DNA from: Nitrososphaerales archaeon
GTDB lineage: Archaea; Thermoproteota; Nitrososphaeria; Nitrososphaerales; CADDZS01
Reading direction: 5' to 3'
NCBI GenBank assembly: GCA_030041355.1
Contig: JASHNZ010000011.1
Span: 33,165 to 97,164, forward strand
DNA length: 64,000 nt
The notes beneath the pieces were generated by a model that worked only from the letters and a program-made list of their open reading frames with translations, was not told the origin of the DNA and searched no databases. Positions within the stretch are counted from its first letter, which is position 1. Every line of letters starts with the position of its first letter. A program made the position numbers and the translations under genes. This document shows, in pieces, positions 18,585 to 27,671 of this stretch.

Positions 18585-19373
18585 ATGCACATCTTCATAA
18601 GCCACGATGTCGACTGGCCACGATCTGGTCCAGGCATTGAACATATCCTCGCGAGAAGCGATAGATTTGATGAAGCGACCCTTCAGCGAGTCAGAAATGA
18701 GCACTTTAATCCCTACCACGGGATACCCTTTGTTCTAGATATCGAGAAGGAATTCCAACTCAGATCAACCTTCTTTTTCCGACCGACTTATGATGATTCT
18801 CAAAGAGTCGACGTCTACGAAGATGAAATCAAAGATTTAAGGAAGAATGGTTGGGAGGTGGGTCTCCATATTAATGATGCGGAATCCCTAGACTCAATAA
18901 CTCGCGAGAAAGAAACACTTGAAGCGGTCGCCGGTTCAAAAGTCCTTGGAACGCGGGTGCACTATCTGAGAATTGCACAGGAGAGACTGCCCCTATTGCA
19001 TAAAGCTGGATTTCTCTACGACTCTTCATTGACGTACTCGAGAGATAGATTTGATTTGCGAAATACTGGTTATCTCATTGAGAAGGACGGCCTCGTCATC
19101 TTTCCGATCACTTTCATGGATGCATATCTGTTCAGCTACTCTCACCTGAACGAGGAGAACGTGATTCGATTTATGGTCTCAAACCTCGTGGATGCACAAA
19201 AATCAGGAGCCAAATTTGCCACGATACTCTGGCATGACAATGCCATACTCATGCGTGGCGGAAGGGTCTACAGAGAATTGCTCGAAAAGCTGGTTGACAT
19301 GGATCAGGTTGCTTTGGTGAGAGGAATTGATGCATTTCACTTGGCAACCTCAAATCCCCCGGGCGCGAATTGA
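18585..19373 (+). CDS. Polysaccharide deacetylase-like protein
   Basis: A 262-residue NodB-like protein. SHDVDWP near the N-terminus supplies the catalytic and metal aspartates, WEVGLHIND gives a metal histidine, RVHYLR matches motif 3, the GFLYDSSL segment motif 4, and ILWHDN the final histidine motif. No signal peptide is visible, so it may act on cytoplasmic or lipid-linked sugars. First gene of a tight run with the ATP-grasp and HAD genes, which suggests joint modification of a glycan precursor. ATG start. Confidence 0.85.
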   Translation: MHIFISHDVDWPRSGPGIEHILARSDRFDEATLQRVRNEHFNPYHGIPFVLDIEKEFQLRSTFFFRPTYDDSQRVDVYEDEIKDLRKNGWEVGLHINDAESLDSITREKETLEAVAGSKVLGTRVHYLRIAQERLPLLHKAGFLYDSSLTYSRDRFDLRNTGYLIEKDGLVIFPITFMDAYLFSYSHLNEENVIRFMVSNLVDAQKSGAKFATILWHDNAILMRGGRVYRELLEKLVDMDQVALVRGIDAFHLATSNPPGAN

Positions 19374-19389
19374 TGGGAGATCGAACGCT

Positions 19390-20484
19390 TTGCAATTTCG
19401 AGTCCTCATAACAGGATGCGGTGGCATAGGGGGAGTCAATTTTGTCCGGGCGCTCAATTTCGGTGCGGAAAAAAGCAAGTCAAAACTCTTTTTGGTAGGC
19501 ACTGAATTCGACGATTATTACATTCGATTCCCCAAGCTCAACGCAGCCATCAAGAGTCCGAGACACTCTGACCCCTCTTTCTTACCTCTGTTAAAAGATC
19601 TAATAGCAAAGTACAGACTTGAATTTCTTCACCCGAATCCCAGTTCTGAGGCAAGAGTTATCGCGGAACATCTTGCGGAGTTTGGGACAAAGACATTCCT
19701 ACCTAAATGTGAAAGCATCTCGCCGGACAAGGAAACGATCTGGAAAAAAATGAAGGCAAATAACGTTGCTGTTCCAGACACATTCCCTATCGATTCATTC
19801 GAAGCAATTCAGGACGCATTTCGGAAAATTGGTTCGCCGCTTTGGCTCCGAGCAAAACAAGGCGCTGGAGCCAGGCTTGCCCTAAAGGTGAATTCCCCTG
19901 AGGAGGCTATGACATGGATCCAGCTCAACCTCAGTCAAGGAAGATCGAACTCGATTCGAGAGTATTTGCTGCAGGAATTCATGGCCGGGCGTGACATCGC
20001 CTTCGACTCGTTATGGTACAAGGGAAAACTTATTGCGTCAAGTGCAAGAGAGCGACTAGAGTATCCTCTAAAACACATCAGCCTGACAGGATTGACGGGG
20101 ACTCCAAGCGTCGCAAGGATAATTCACGATACGAAGATTACTGGTCTCGGCCTCGCTTCAGTCAAGGCACTGGACTCGAGACCGCATGGCTTTTTCTCTA
20201 CTGATATCAAAGAGGATGATAAAGGTGCCCCTGTTGTCACGGAAGTGGACGGCAAGTGGCATACCACCGCGCCTCTTTGGGGTTATGCGGTAGCTAAAGC
20301 GAAACGAGATAATACCTTCAATATCGCTTTCACTTATCTTCTACTCGGATCTGGCAAAAAATCTGTTTCAGAAGTTGGCGTTTCCAAAGACCTCTATCCC
20401 GAAGGTCTTACGTTGATCCGCCAGATGGATAGCGGTGTGATCCTTCACGACGAAAAAAACGACAAGACTCGGCGGATACTTTGA
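19390..20484 (+). CDS. ATP-grasp ligase (carbamoyl-phosphate-synthase-like fold)
   Basis: About 364 residues. RVLITGCGGIGG at the N-terminus is the pre-ATP-grasp Rossmann strand; SPDKETIWKKMKANNVAVP, LWLRAKQGAGARLA (nucleotide lysine loop), LLQEFMAGRDIAFDSLW and VTEVDGKWHTT (metal-binding region) follow in the family's order. The frame is open to 19327 inside the preceding gene, but the Rossmann strand begins right after the TTG at 19390. Such enzymes join a carboxylate to an amine; here they may decorate a sugar. The next gene overlaps its stop by 4 nt. Confidence 0.82.
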   Translation: MQFRVLITGCGGIGGVNFVRALNFGAEKSKSKLFLVGTEFDDYYIRFPKLNAAIKSPRHSDPSFLPLLKDLIAKYRLEFLHPNPSSEARVIAEHLAEFGTKTFLPKCESISPDKETIWKKMKANNVAVPDTFPIDSFEAIQDAFRKIGSPLWLRAKQGAGARLALKVNSPEEAMTWIQLNLSQGRSNSIREYLLQEFMAGRDIAFDSLWYKGKLIASSARERLEYPLKHISLTGLTGTPSVARIIHDTKITGLGLASVKALDSRPHGFFSTDIKEDDKGAPVVTEVDGKWHTTAPLWGYAVAKAKRDNTFNIAFTYLLLGSGKKSVSEVGVSKDLYPEGLTLIRQMDSGVILHDEKNDKTRRIL

Positions 20485-21083
20485 GCCAGGCAAAACCTGT
20501 CCTCGTTCTGGATTTCGACGGCGTTATTTTGTCCCTAGACATAGACTGGCCCGGTTTAAGACAGGAAATCTCAGCGGCCCTGGAGATCAAGATAGACACT
20601 TTTGCAAGTTTCTTTGAAGAAAATTTCGGAAAAAGTGATTTTGAAAGGGTAAGCGAACTGGCAAAAAAGGTGGAATTTTCAGCAGCAGAGAAGGCAGCCC
20701 CTTACCCAGATGTGCAGCCCGCTTTAGAATTGCTCCGCACCCGCGAGATTAAAACTTACATCGCGTCAATGCAGTCGATAGACGTTCTCAATTTTTTTCT
20801 TCAAAAACAGGGAATTAGTTCTTATTTTGTCCAAGTTTGGGGAAGGGAGTCAGGCGGGAGCAAGCGATTCCAATTAGAGCAAATTAAAAAAATTGAGCAG
20901 CAAGATAGTCATGGTCTAGAGCCCAAATTTGTCTTAATAGATGACGCCAAGAGAAACACTGTTTTAGCGAGTGAGCTGGGCTATGCGCCGATTCTATTCA
21001 AGAGAGACTCTAACGGCATCAGTCTCGTCAATGTCGTAAAGTCAGTGATAGAGAAAAGCGATAGTTACGCTCAGGGCCAATAA
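20481..21083 (+). CDS. HAD-superfamily phosphatase
   Basis: A 200-residue haloacid dehalogenase-like hydrolase. Motif I is LDFDGVIL (nucleophile and acid aspartates), motif II the TYIASMQS serine, motif III a lysine in GGSKRF, and motif IV FVLIDDAKRN. The TTG start overlaps the TGA of the ATP-grasp gene, so translation is coupled. Probably removes phosphate from a sugar phosphate in glycan synthesis, though HAD substrates cannot be told from sequence. Confidence 0.85.
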   Translation: MSQAKPVLVLDFDGVILSLDIDWPGLRQEISAALEIKIDTFASFFEENFGKSDFERVSELAKKVEFSAAEKAAPYPDVQPALELLRTREIKTYIASMQSIDVLNFFLQKQGISSYFVQVWGRESGGSKRFQLEQIKKIEQQDSHGLEPKFVLIDDAKRNTVLASELGYAPILFKRDSNGISLVNVVKSVIEKSDSYAQGQ

Positions 21084-21130
21084 AACAACATAAAGGGCAC
21101 TCTGGATTCCTTGCTGCGTGGGCGCAACCA

Positions 21131-21952
21131 ATGAAGAAGGCCGGTTTTATTTCACTCGCAGTCCTTTGGGCTACTCTTTTTGTCGGAGAATATCTCCTCA
21201 TGTCGCCAGGTACTGTTCCAATTGGTATCGCGTCTCCTACACCGGATTTCTGGCTCGAGGTAGATGTAGGGGTGGCTCTGTTTTCAATTTATGTTGTATT
21301 TATGGGACCGATTAGGAATCTCTTCAACAAGAAACTACCAAAAATCACTAATTTCTTCCAACGAAAGGTGAGGATTCCAACAGCTCTTCGCATCGCAAGC
21401 CTTGTTGTCGGTATAGTCGGGATCTTCGTTTTTGGTTTTTGGATGATCGCTGATGTTTTGGGCGGCCTGAATGGCTACGGATACAGCCTCAGCACCCATC
21501 CGTATCTGACGACGATCTACAATACATTCGGCTTAAATTACATTAGCAGCTTCATGAAGAATGATATTCACCAATCCTCTGTGGGAGCTGAATCGACATT
21601 ATTCTTTTCTCTTGCTCTCATTTTTTTAATTGTCTTCCAACTGAATAGAGGAATCGGTACAGCCCTAAAAGATACAATCACACTTTTCGCGGCTCCCTGT
21701 CTTATCGCATTTGAACTTGCCCTTTGGTATTTTGCCACGCCGGATATGACTTGGCACGTGGCTACTTTCTTATCCGTAGGAGGAGTTTACGACTACGGAT
21801 ATAGAGCACTTTCAGGTGGTCAGTATCTCGTCAGTAACTGGTTTGTTCTGCTCGTCGCAATTATCCTTGCAGCTACGAGACTTCCCGGTCTTGGATGGCC
21901 GTCAAAGATCCTTTGGAATCGCCAAGGTAAACATGTTAGTTCCCCATTCTGA
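21131..21952 (+). CDS. Polytopic membrane protein, unknown function
   Basis: A 273-residue protein with about seven hydrophobic helices and an ATG start. An amphipathic basic loop (NKKLPKITNFFQRKVRIP) separates helices 2 and 3. The third section has several glycine-tyrosine pairs (LGGLNGYGYSL). It follows the glycan island in the same direction and ends 40 nt from the convergent cytochrome b gene. No family recognised; it could serve either cluster. Confidence 0.65.
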   Translation: MKKAGFISLAVLWATLFVGEYLLMSPGTVPIGIASPTPDFWLEVDVGVALFSIYVVFMGPIRNLFNKKLPKITNFFQRKVRIPTALRIASLVVGIVGIFVFGFWMIADVLGGLNGYGYSLSTHPYLTTIYNTFGLNYISSFMKNDIHQSSVGAESTLFFSLALIFLIVFQLNRGIGTALKDTITLFAAPCLIAFELALWYFATPDMTWHVATFLSVGGVYDYGYRALSGGQYLVSNWFVLLVAIILAATRLPGLGWPSKILWNRQGKHVSSPF

Positions 21953-21993
21953 GCGTTCTTGTGCCGCTAGTCTTTGACTTCTAGGTGGTGTGA

Positions 21994-23373
21994 TCACAGA
22001 GGTCTAGAATATCTGTAGAGGTGGAACATTACCGCAAAGAGCATCGCGACGGCTCCAAGATCAAACATTACGAGGTTCGGAAAGTGCTCATTTGCTGCAA
22101 GTATGGCATTCGCGTTCAAGAATACTTGGAAGCCGAGCATTATTGCGAGAAGGGCAAAAATCCACTTTGAACTTAGGAAGTTCACATTTTGAGGTCGCCT
22201 TCCTCTTGCGGCCTTGCCCGCTACTCCTTTGGTAGCCAGTCTTCTGAGGTAGGCATAGGTTCCTACGTAGCATAAGGCGGCGACCAAAATCATAGCTCCA
22301 AAAATTTCAACCGGGTTGATGAAAAGGGCCTCTGTGGCGCTCGGAGCCGTTTCATTGATGTAGAAGCCCCAGTAACTCGTGAGCAAAATCTGGCCGATGC
22401 TAGCTATTCCTAGCGCAGTGAAGAAAGGTCGATCCTTCCAGGAGAACTTTTTGCTCTTATCTACGAACGGGATGACCAAAAACATGAGTATGAAAAGAGT
22501 CGGGATTAATATTCCCGCGATAAACTTCGGCATGAAGGTCCTCAGAAACGCATAGAGGCTCGTGAGATACCATTCGGGTAGAGTGAAACCAACATTGACT
22601 GAAGGAGTATATTGCACGCCCAGCGAGATCGGGTAGAGACCCCCGACAAGCAAGATCGCCCCAAAAACTGCCGTGATTATTGGAATGTCAAAAGTTAGAA
22701 TTCGGGGAAAGTGAAGGAGAGCCAAAACGATCATGATGACTGGAATAATGAAAATGTGGAGATCATAAAATCTCAAAATAAAATCCGGAAAGCCCGACCC
22801 GAAGATAGTGTGAACGAGCTGAGGCCCGATTAATGGAGATGAATAAGTTAGAGAGACACCAATGCTTACCGCCAAGACTGATCTTGTATTGAGGATAATG
22901 TCATAACCAGTAAAGGCCTCCAGAACCGTGACGGTTCCAAATATTATCCCCGTGACCCAGATAATTTCATTTCTTATCTTGAATCTTCCTGAGAAATAAT
23001 TGTAGTACATGTGGGCGAGGGCAAGAAAGACCATGGCGTTGGAAGCGTGGTAATGGATGTTTCTGATTATTTCGCCGTAAGGAATGGTGTTGTTAATCGT
23101 TTGAACACTGGTCCATGCACCAGTGAGAGAAGGAGTATAGAACAGCATCAGCAGCGCTCCCGTCACTCCCAGGATTAGGAAACATATGAAAGTCAGAAAG
23201 CCAAGAAAAGGAAGCGGACTGACAAATCTCTTGGGAACGGTGAACTTGTAAGCCAGCCAACCAGTCCGATCCAACCTGTCGATGATCCAGTCGTATAACT
23301 TCCTTAGTAGATAACGGAGAGTGATTCGTTCTTTCTCAGGAGGAGCTGTGGAGGCTTGTGCTTGAGTTGCCAT
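21994..23373 (-). CDS. Cytochrome b/b6-type subunit of a Rieske-cytochrome b complex
   Basis: A 459-residue quinol-oxidising cytochrome with about ten helices. Heme ligands are two histidine pairs: 14 residues apart in helix B (IHYHASNAMVFLALAHMY, counting from the first His) and 15 apart in helix D (DLHIFIIP to LLHFP). The 15 spacing is that of b6 rather than mitochondrial cytochrome b. The Qo-site PEWY motif is present (TLPEWYLTS), so the b6 and subunit-IV parts are fused. The start ATG is 28 nt after the Rieske gene stop. Works with the Rieske protein and a copper carrier to pass electrons from quinol to a terminal oxidase and pump protons. Confidence 0.93.
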   Translation of the reverse strand: MATQAQASTAPPEKERITLRYLLRKLYDWIIDRLDRTGWLAYKFTVPKRFVSPLPFLGFLTFICFLILGVTGALLMLFYTPSLTGAWTSVQTINNTIPYGEIIRNIHYHASNAMVFLALAHMYYNYFSGRFKIRNEIIWVTGIIFGTVTVLEAFTGYDIILNTRSVLAVSIGVSLTYSSPLIGPQLVHTIFGSGFPDFILRFYDLHIFIIPVIMIVLALLHFPRILTFDIPIITAVFGAILLVGGLYPISLGVQYTPSVNVGFTLPEWYLTSLYAFLRTFMPKFIAGILIPTLFILMFLVIPFVDKSKKFSWKDRPFFTALGIASIGQILLTSYWGFYINETAPSATEALFINPVEIFGAMILVAALCYVGTYAYLRRLATKGVAGKAARGRRPQNVNFLSSKWIFALLAIMLGFQVFLNANAILAANEHFPNLVMFDLGAVAMLFAVMFHLYRYSRPL

Positions 23374-23401
23374 TCTGTCTGACTCTTCTATGCTCTAACA
23401 T

Positions 23402-24421
23402 CTAGCATTGCTGACAGTAACCCACGTCACCCACGCGCCCGTAGGCATGGAACGAGCCGTCGCTCGCGATCCTTATTTTAATGATTGGTAGCTGGTTGTT
23501 CGGAAACGGTTGCAACGAAGCCGGGCCTGCGACGGCCTGCCCTGGAACCTGATTTTGTGCAGCAGGGTATTTTGGATAAACACTGCTTCCTCCAGTCCCC
23601 GGCACATAAGTGCTGCCATGGCAGGGGCAGGGTCCTAAAACCGGCCCGCCGACCTGTGTGTCGCTCATGTCTATGCCAGTTCCCCAAAGGCACCACAGAT
23701 GCACACAGACTCTGCTAAACGCAATGTAGACGTTTCCGCTCGAGTCCGTTGCCGTATACTGATCATAACTAGAGGGTAATGTGAGATCCGACGGCAATTT
23801 AATCAGGACACACTGAACAAATGTATCGGAATCGATGTTTGCATTGCCAGTGTATGGATAAGCGAAGGTAATCCCCGCGCCAACCGCGCTAGGTGTAATT
23901 GGGGTTAAGGGACTGACATCTGGATCAATCACCAACTGTTGATCTGTCAATTTCTGGACTCCCACGGACCCCTGCAAGTACGGGAAAAGGGGGATATAGG
24001 AAGCCACGAATGCCAACCCGCCCAAAATTGCGAGGCCTCTTATGAAATTGCGGCGCGAAACTTCAACTTTCGATTCCTCCGGCTTTGCAGCTGGCAGTTT
24101 GGGGGGCAAAGGTCCAGAAGGCGCAACTGGTGCAGCTACGCCCGGCTTGACAGGTGCAGTTCCAACTGTCGGTCGTGGCGCTCCGACCGGAGTGCCGACC
24201 GCAGTACCGATGGGTTTTGCAATTGGCGTCGACGTAGGTCTAGGAGCAACGGGAGTTCCGACTGGCGTGGATGTGGGCCGTGGCGTTCCAACCATTGGAG
24301 CTGCCTTTGGTTTCGACTTCGGTTCTTGAGAAGTTGAATCAGTACTTGTTGTGGAAGCTTTCGCCTGCTCTTCTTGGGAGAGCTGATCTTTTTTCTGCTC
24401 GCTCTCAGAATTTTCCGACAA
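23402..24421 (-). CDS. Rieske iron-sulfur protein with long Pro/Thr-rich N-terminus
   Basis: A 339-residue protein. Residues 1-125 are a low-complexity cytoplasmic arm with repeated VGTP, RPTSTP and GTPVG units. A twin-arginine-like VSRRNFIRGLAIL motif then leads into one membrane helix (about residues 130-152). The C-terminal Rieske domain holds CVHLWC and CPCHGS, ligating the [2Fe-2S] cluster by two Cys and two His, with the extra Cys pair for the disulfide. Box 1 has Trp instead of the common Gly (CxHLGC). First gene of the rieske-cytochrome b operon. Confidence 0.93.
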   Translation of the reverse strand: MSENSESEQKKDQLSQEEQAKASTTSTDSTSQEPKSKPKAAPMVGTPRPTSTPVGTPVAPRPTSTPIAKPIGTAVGTPVGAPRPTVGTAPVKPGVAAPVAPSGPLPPKLPAAKPEESKVEVSRRNFIRGLAILGGLAFVASYIPLFPYLQGSVGVQKLTDQQLVIDPDVSPLTPITPSAVGAGITFAYPYTGNANIDSDTFVQCVLIKLPSDLTLPSSYDQYTATDSSGNVYIAFSRVCVHLWCLWGTGIDMSDTQVGGPVLGPCPCHGSTYVPGTGGSSVYPKYPAAQNQVPGQAVAGPASLQPFPNNQLPIIKIRIASDGSFHAYGRVGDVGYCQQC

Positions 24422-24463
24422 GGTGGCAGGAGCCTACTAGGAAAAATCAACATCGAATATTTG

Positions 24464-24517
24464 TATTTAAGGCTTGAGAAAGAATCTCTAGCTCGACAGA
24501 TCAGAAAATACTTAAAT
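24464..24517. promoter_or_regulatory. Divergent promoter region between Rieske and cupredoxin genes
   Basis: A minus-strand TATA box (TTAAATA, 24464-24470) lies about 25 nt upstream of a likely start near 24441, close to the Rieske ATG at 24421. A plus-strand box (TTAAAT, 24512-24517) serves the cupredoxin gene. The two promoters are 40 bp apart, allowing joint control of the respiratory genes. Confidence 0.45.
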
Positions 24518-24553
24518 CGAGAATTCAGTTTGGCTTCTGTCGGAGTGTGTTTT

Positions 24554-25309
24554 TTGAGCTCTCCGACTGCGCCACCACCCAAACCGGTTCGAGCGCTTGG
24601 ACCTGCCATTGTCGTTGTTCTAATTATCATTGCTGCAGGTCTTGGATACTATCAGATTATTGTCTATCCTCCTAATCATACGAGCACTACGACAGCGTAC
24701 ATTCCATATGATCCTAAGAATGTAACTGTGACAATTGTGCCAGGGGCCCTCAATCCTTGCGGAACTGCGCTTAGCCCGCCTCAAGCACAATCAGAGTGCA
24801 ATGGCAAGACTTTTGTCCCTGATACGATCACAGTTGTTGTCGGCTACAATGCAACGGTATTTTGGAGGAATAACGACACTACTGTGCATACCGTAACTGC
24901 GAATCTCAACGACAGTACTCTTGATCCTCGTTTTACGATCTTTGGTCCAACTGCCCAGCCATGGAACAACATCCCACAAGGACAGTCAGTGAACTTTACT
25001 TTCATCAAACCTGGGACTTATACCTACTATTGTTCGTATCATGCTTGGATGCAAGGCTCAGTCATCGTCGAGGCCGGTTCTAACAGCACCAGTTCTTCTA
25101 CCGTTTCTTCATCAGCCACTTCGAGCTCAAGCGCCATCCTGAGCCCCTACGCTTTGTCTTGGTTCACGATTGCAGAAAATCAGACGGCATTCCTCTGGAT
25201 GGCTTTGGCTTTCCTTGCGTCCACACTCGTGATTTCGAACAAGAACCTAAGGAAGACGCTGTCTTCCGTTATTCCGGGATGTACTGCCTTCGGTGCAAGA
25301 ATAGTTTAA
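24554..25309 (+). CDS. Membrane-anchored type 1 copper protein (plastocyanin-like)
   Basis: About 251 residues, with an N-terminal membrane anchor (residues 17-36), an extracellular cupredoxin domain to about residue 175, a Ser/Thr linker and a second helix near the C-terminus. Copper ligands are H112 (TVHTV), C160, H163 and M166 (YYCSYHAWM), the C-x2-H-x2-M arrangement common in archaeal cupredoxins. The frame is open to 24374, antisense to the Rieske start, but the region before the TTG at 24554 is not protein-like. Divergent from rieske-cytochrome b, it is the likely soluble-side electron acceptor of that complex. Confidence 0.88.
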   Translation: MSSPTAPPPKPVRALGPAIVVVLIIIAAGLGYYQIIVYPPNHTSTTTAYIPYDPKNVTVTIVPGALNPCGTALSPPQAQSECNGKTFVPDTITVVVGYNATVFWRNNDTTVHTVTANLNDSTLDPRFTIFGPTAQPWNNIPQGQSVNFTFIKPGTYTYYCSYHAWMQGSVIVEAGSNSTSSSTVSSSATSSSSAILSPYALSWFTIAENQTAFLWMALAFLASTLVISNKNLRKTLSSVIPGCTAFGARIV

Positions 25310-25381
25310 CTGCCTCGATATTAAGTCATAGAATGTCTATCACAAACCCGATTGAAATTATTCAGCGGGCGCAGTTGCATA

Positions 25382-26830
25382 ATGAAGCGATCCACATTCC
25401 TCGTAGTTATCGTGATCGCGGTAATCATTTTCGCCTCTCTGTCTGTGTATTTGTACGTTCACCATTCTGAAGGAGATCCTTGCTCTACATCTGCTCCAAG
25501 TCCTTACATCACCGAGTATTGTGCCATCAACAGTCTGTCTTCTCCAAATGCAATTGCGGTGGATTCACAAGGCAACGCTTGGTTCATTATTCAGAAAGAG
25601 GGCGACCTAGGCGTCGTTTATTCATCCAGCTCAATAGTTCACACTTTTCATGTTCCGGCGGGAAAACTGGGTGTCGAAAGCTGGGGCGTAGCGATTGACA
25701 ACTCAAGAAATCTAGTCTGGTTCACGGATTATGCAGATAATGGAATCTGGAGCTTTAACATAACGACGCAGCAATTCACTTACTACAATGTCACTTATTC
25801 TGCGTCTGCCTATCCCTATCAACTGGTCGTCGATTCAAAGGGGAATGTTTGGTTCACTGAATCATTCGCGAACGCGATAGGAGAACTAAAAACCAATGGA
25901 GAACAAATAAGCTATCCGCTCCCATCCCAGCTGACAAGTGTTTCATTGTCGGGACCTTTTGGACTGACCGAAGATAACGGCATTCTATGGTTCACAGATC
26001 CAATTGCGAGTTCGATCGGGTCATTATCAGTTAGTGCGACTAACAACAGCTACACATTTCACATATACAATATGACCGATATGGTAAGCAGTCCAGTAGG
26101 AATAGCTGTAGATGCCCAAGGCAACATCTGGATGACGGAACACGGCCCCAGTCTAGTCGCAGAGTATAATCCCCTAACAGGTTACTTCAGGGCGATTACG
26201 TCTCAAGTTCCAGTTTATTTCGGTACTTCGCTCCCCTACTTCGTGTACGTTGATTCAAGTGGGAACGTATGGTTCAACGAACACACTGGCAACGCAATCG
26301 GCAGGTTTTCCCCTTCAAACAATTCACTAGTAGAGTATTTGATACCGACAAAGGTAGTCGCGGATGGGAATATATCTGGAGCCTTGACAATGGCCCTGTC
26401 ACCCGCCGGGACACCATGGTTCACTGAATTATTCGCAGGAAAAATAGGAAGGGTGAATTTGCAACAGCCCATAAACTTGGGGGTTTCAATTCAGAATTCG
26501 ACGAATGAATCCGGCTTTTCCCTAACGCCCGGAGAGAATCTTTCGCTGGAGCTAAGAATATCTTCCCCAGCCAATTTAACAGTTCAGCTCGCGCCGTATT
26601 TATCTACGTATAACTCTTCGGCTCCATTTCTTTTCCCAAGCCCCCAAGATCTAAACAAGACAGAACCTTCTTTCCTCTACAGTTTTACTAACTCGCAGGC
26701 GAGTGGAGATTTCACTTCTCGACTTACAATTCGAGATCGGAATCTTGCCAATGGAACATACTACCTCACTCTCAGCGAAATCTCCAGCGACATCAGAGTA
26801 TCGAGAGTTATTCAGATTGATGTGAGTTAG
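25382..26830 (+). CDS. Extracellular beta-propeller protein (virginiamycin B lyase/Vgb-like)
   Basis: About 482 residues: an N-terminal signal anchor (KRSTFLVVIVIAVIIF) followed by seven or so repeats of the NHL/Vgb type, each with a D(S)xGNxWF(T/N)E core, for example VVDSKGNVWFTES and AVDAQGNIWMTE. A C-terminal beta domain of about 120 residues resembles a carbohydrate-binding or Ig-like module. Many NxS/T sites suit a glycosylated surface protein. Starts at ATG 25382, 72 nt after the cupredoxin gene. Function is not known; lyase activity should not be assumed. Confidence 0.78.
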   Translation: MKRSTFLVVIVIAVIIFASLSVYLYVHHSEGDPCSTSAPSPYITEYCAINSLSSPNAIAVDSQGNAWFIIQKEGDLGVVYSSSSIVHTFHVPAGKLGVESWGVAIDNSRNLVWFTDYADNGIWSFNITTQQFTYYNVTYSASAYPYQLVVDSKGNVWFTESFANAIGELKTNGEQISYPLPSQLTSVSLSGPFGLTEDNGILWFTDPIASSIGSLSVSATNNSYTFHIYNMTDMVSSPVGIAVDAQGNIWMTEHGPSLVAEYNPLTGYFRAITSQVPVYFGTSLPYFVYVDSSGNVWFNEHTGNAIGRFSPSNNSLVEYLIPTKVVADGNISGALTMALSPAGTPWFTELFAGKIGRVNLQQPINLGVSIQNSTNESGFSLTPGENLSLELRISSPANLTVQLAPYLSTYNSSAPFLFPSPQDLNKTEPSFLYSFTNSQASGDFTSRLTIRDRNLANGTYYLTLSEISSDIRVSRVIQIDVS

Positions 26831-27435
26831 GGCAGATACTCAGTATGGTTCTCGACGGTTTTCGAGAATAATGAAACTGCTTTTGCAAGCATCCTTGCAA
26901 CTCTAATGGGCTCCGGGATCGCGCCTTGAAGAGTGAATTTGTCAACGATCTTGTTTGCCTCGGCGTTGGTAATCCCAGCAGCCCTTACAAAAACCGGATA
27001 ACCAGTCTTTAGTTTCAATTGTTTGGGAGTTCCTAGTTTCTCAAGCAGACGAATCTTCGCTCTCCCCTTTACCGGATCAAACTTCGTGCTAATATTTCTA
27101 GCAAGATCCGACTTGGCTTTCTTGAACGTCAAAGCAACCACGGGCTTACGGGTCTTTTCTGATAGCAAATCAACATCCACTATATTGTACAGACTCAGCA
27201 CGCTTCCTGAAAGGAGAATTAGGTTAATGTCGTTTCTCTTCAGCTTGCCAAACAAAGTAAGAATCGATTCTGTTGCATCTGATCCTGAAACTTCAAGCTG
27301 CCCTATTCCAAAGCCGTCCACTACAAGATCACTTCGCATCACGACCCCCACGAGAGTTGAGAATCTGTCATTGATAGCAAAACTCTCGGCGATCCCAAGG
27401 GCTCTAATAGCCTTCTTTTCGAAGTGAACGGGCAA
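26827..27435 (-). CDS. DUF99/UPF0215 family protein
   Basis: A 202-residue protein of the archaeal DUF99 family, which has an endonuclease V-like fold. Diagnostic stretches are LGIAESFAIN at the N-terminus, LVGVVMRSDLVVDGFGI, an aspartate-bearing strand, and NIVDVDLLSEKTRKPVVAL, where the family usually has a G(F)NVVD motif. Biochemical role unproven. It converges on the Vgb-like gene, overlapping it by 4 nt. Confidence 0.85.
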   Translation of the reverse strand: MPVHFEKKAIRALGIAESFAINDRFSTLVGVVMRSDLVVDGFGIGQLEVSGSDATESILTLFGKLKRNDINLILLSGSVLSLYNIVDVDLLSEKTRKPVVALTFKKAKSDLARNISTKFDPVKGRAKIRLLEKLGTPKQLKLKTGYPVFVRAAGITNAEANKIVDKFTLQGAIPEPIRVARMLAKAVSLFSKTVENHTEYLP

Positions 27436-27671
27436 AGCGATTCTCTATCCCACCTTAGAGCAATTTGAGAAATGAACTTTGTTGGCCCAAATATTTTTCC
27501 GCAAACAGCTATAACTTTCTCGAGTCTCGGTGAGAGAAGAACTCTTGCTCAAAGCGGCTTTTCGACAAGTATATCCAATTCAAGCTCGTGTCACTTTCGC
27601 AACTGTGGTCCTCCTTTTGCAAATGAAATATTCAATCTAACTACTGAACCAGCAATTGTTACAAATAGCCG

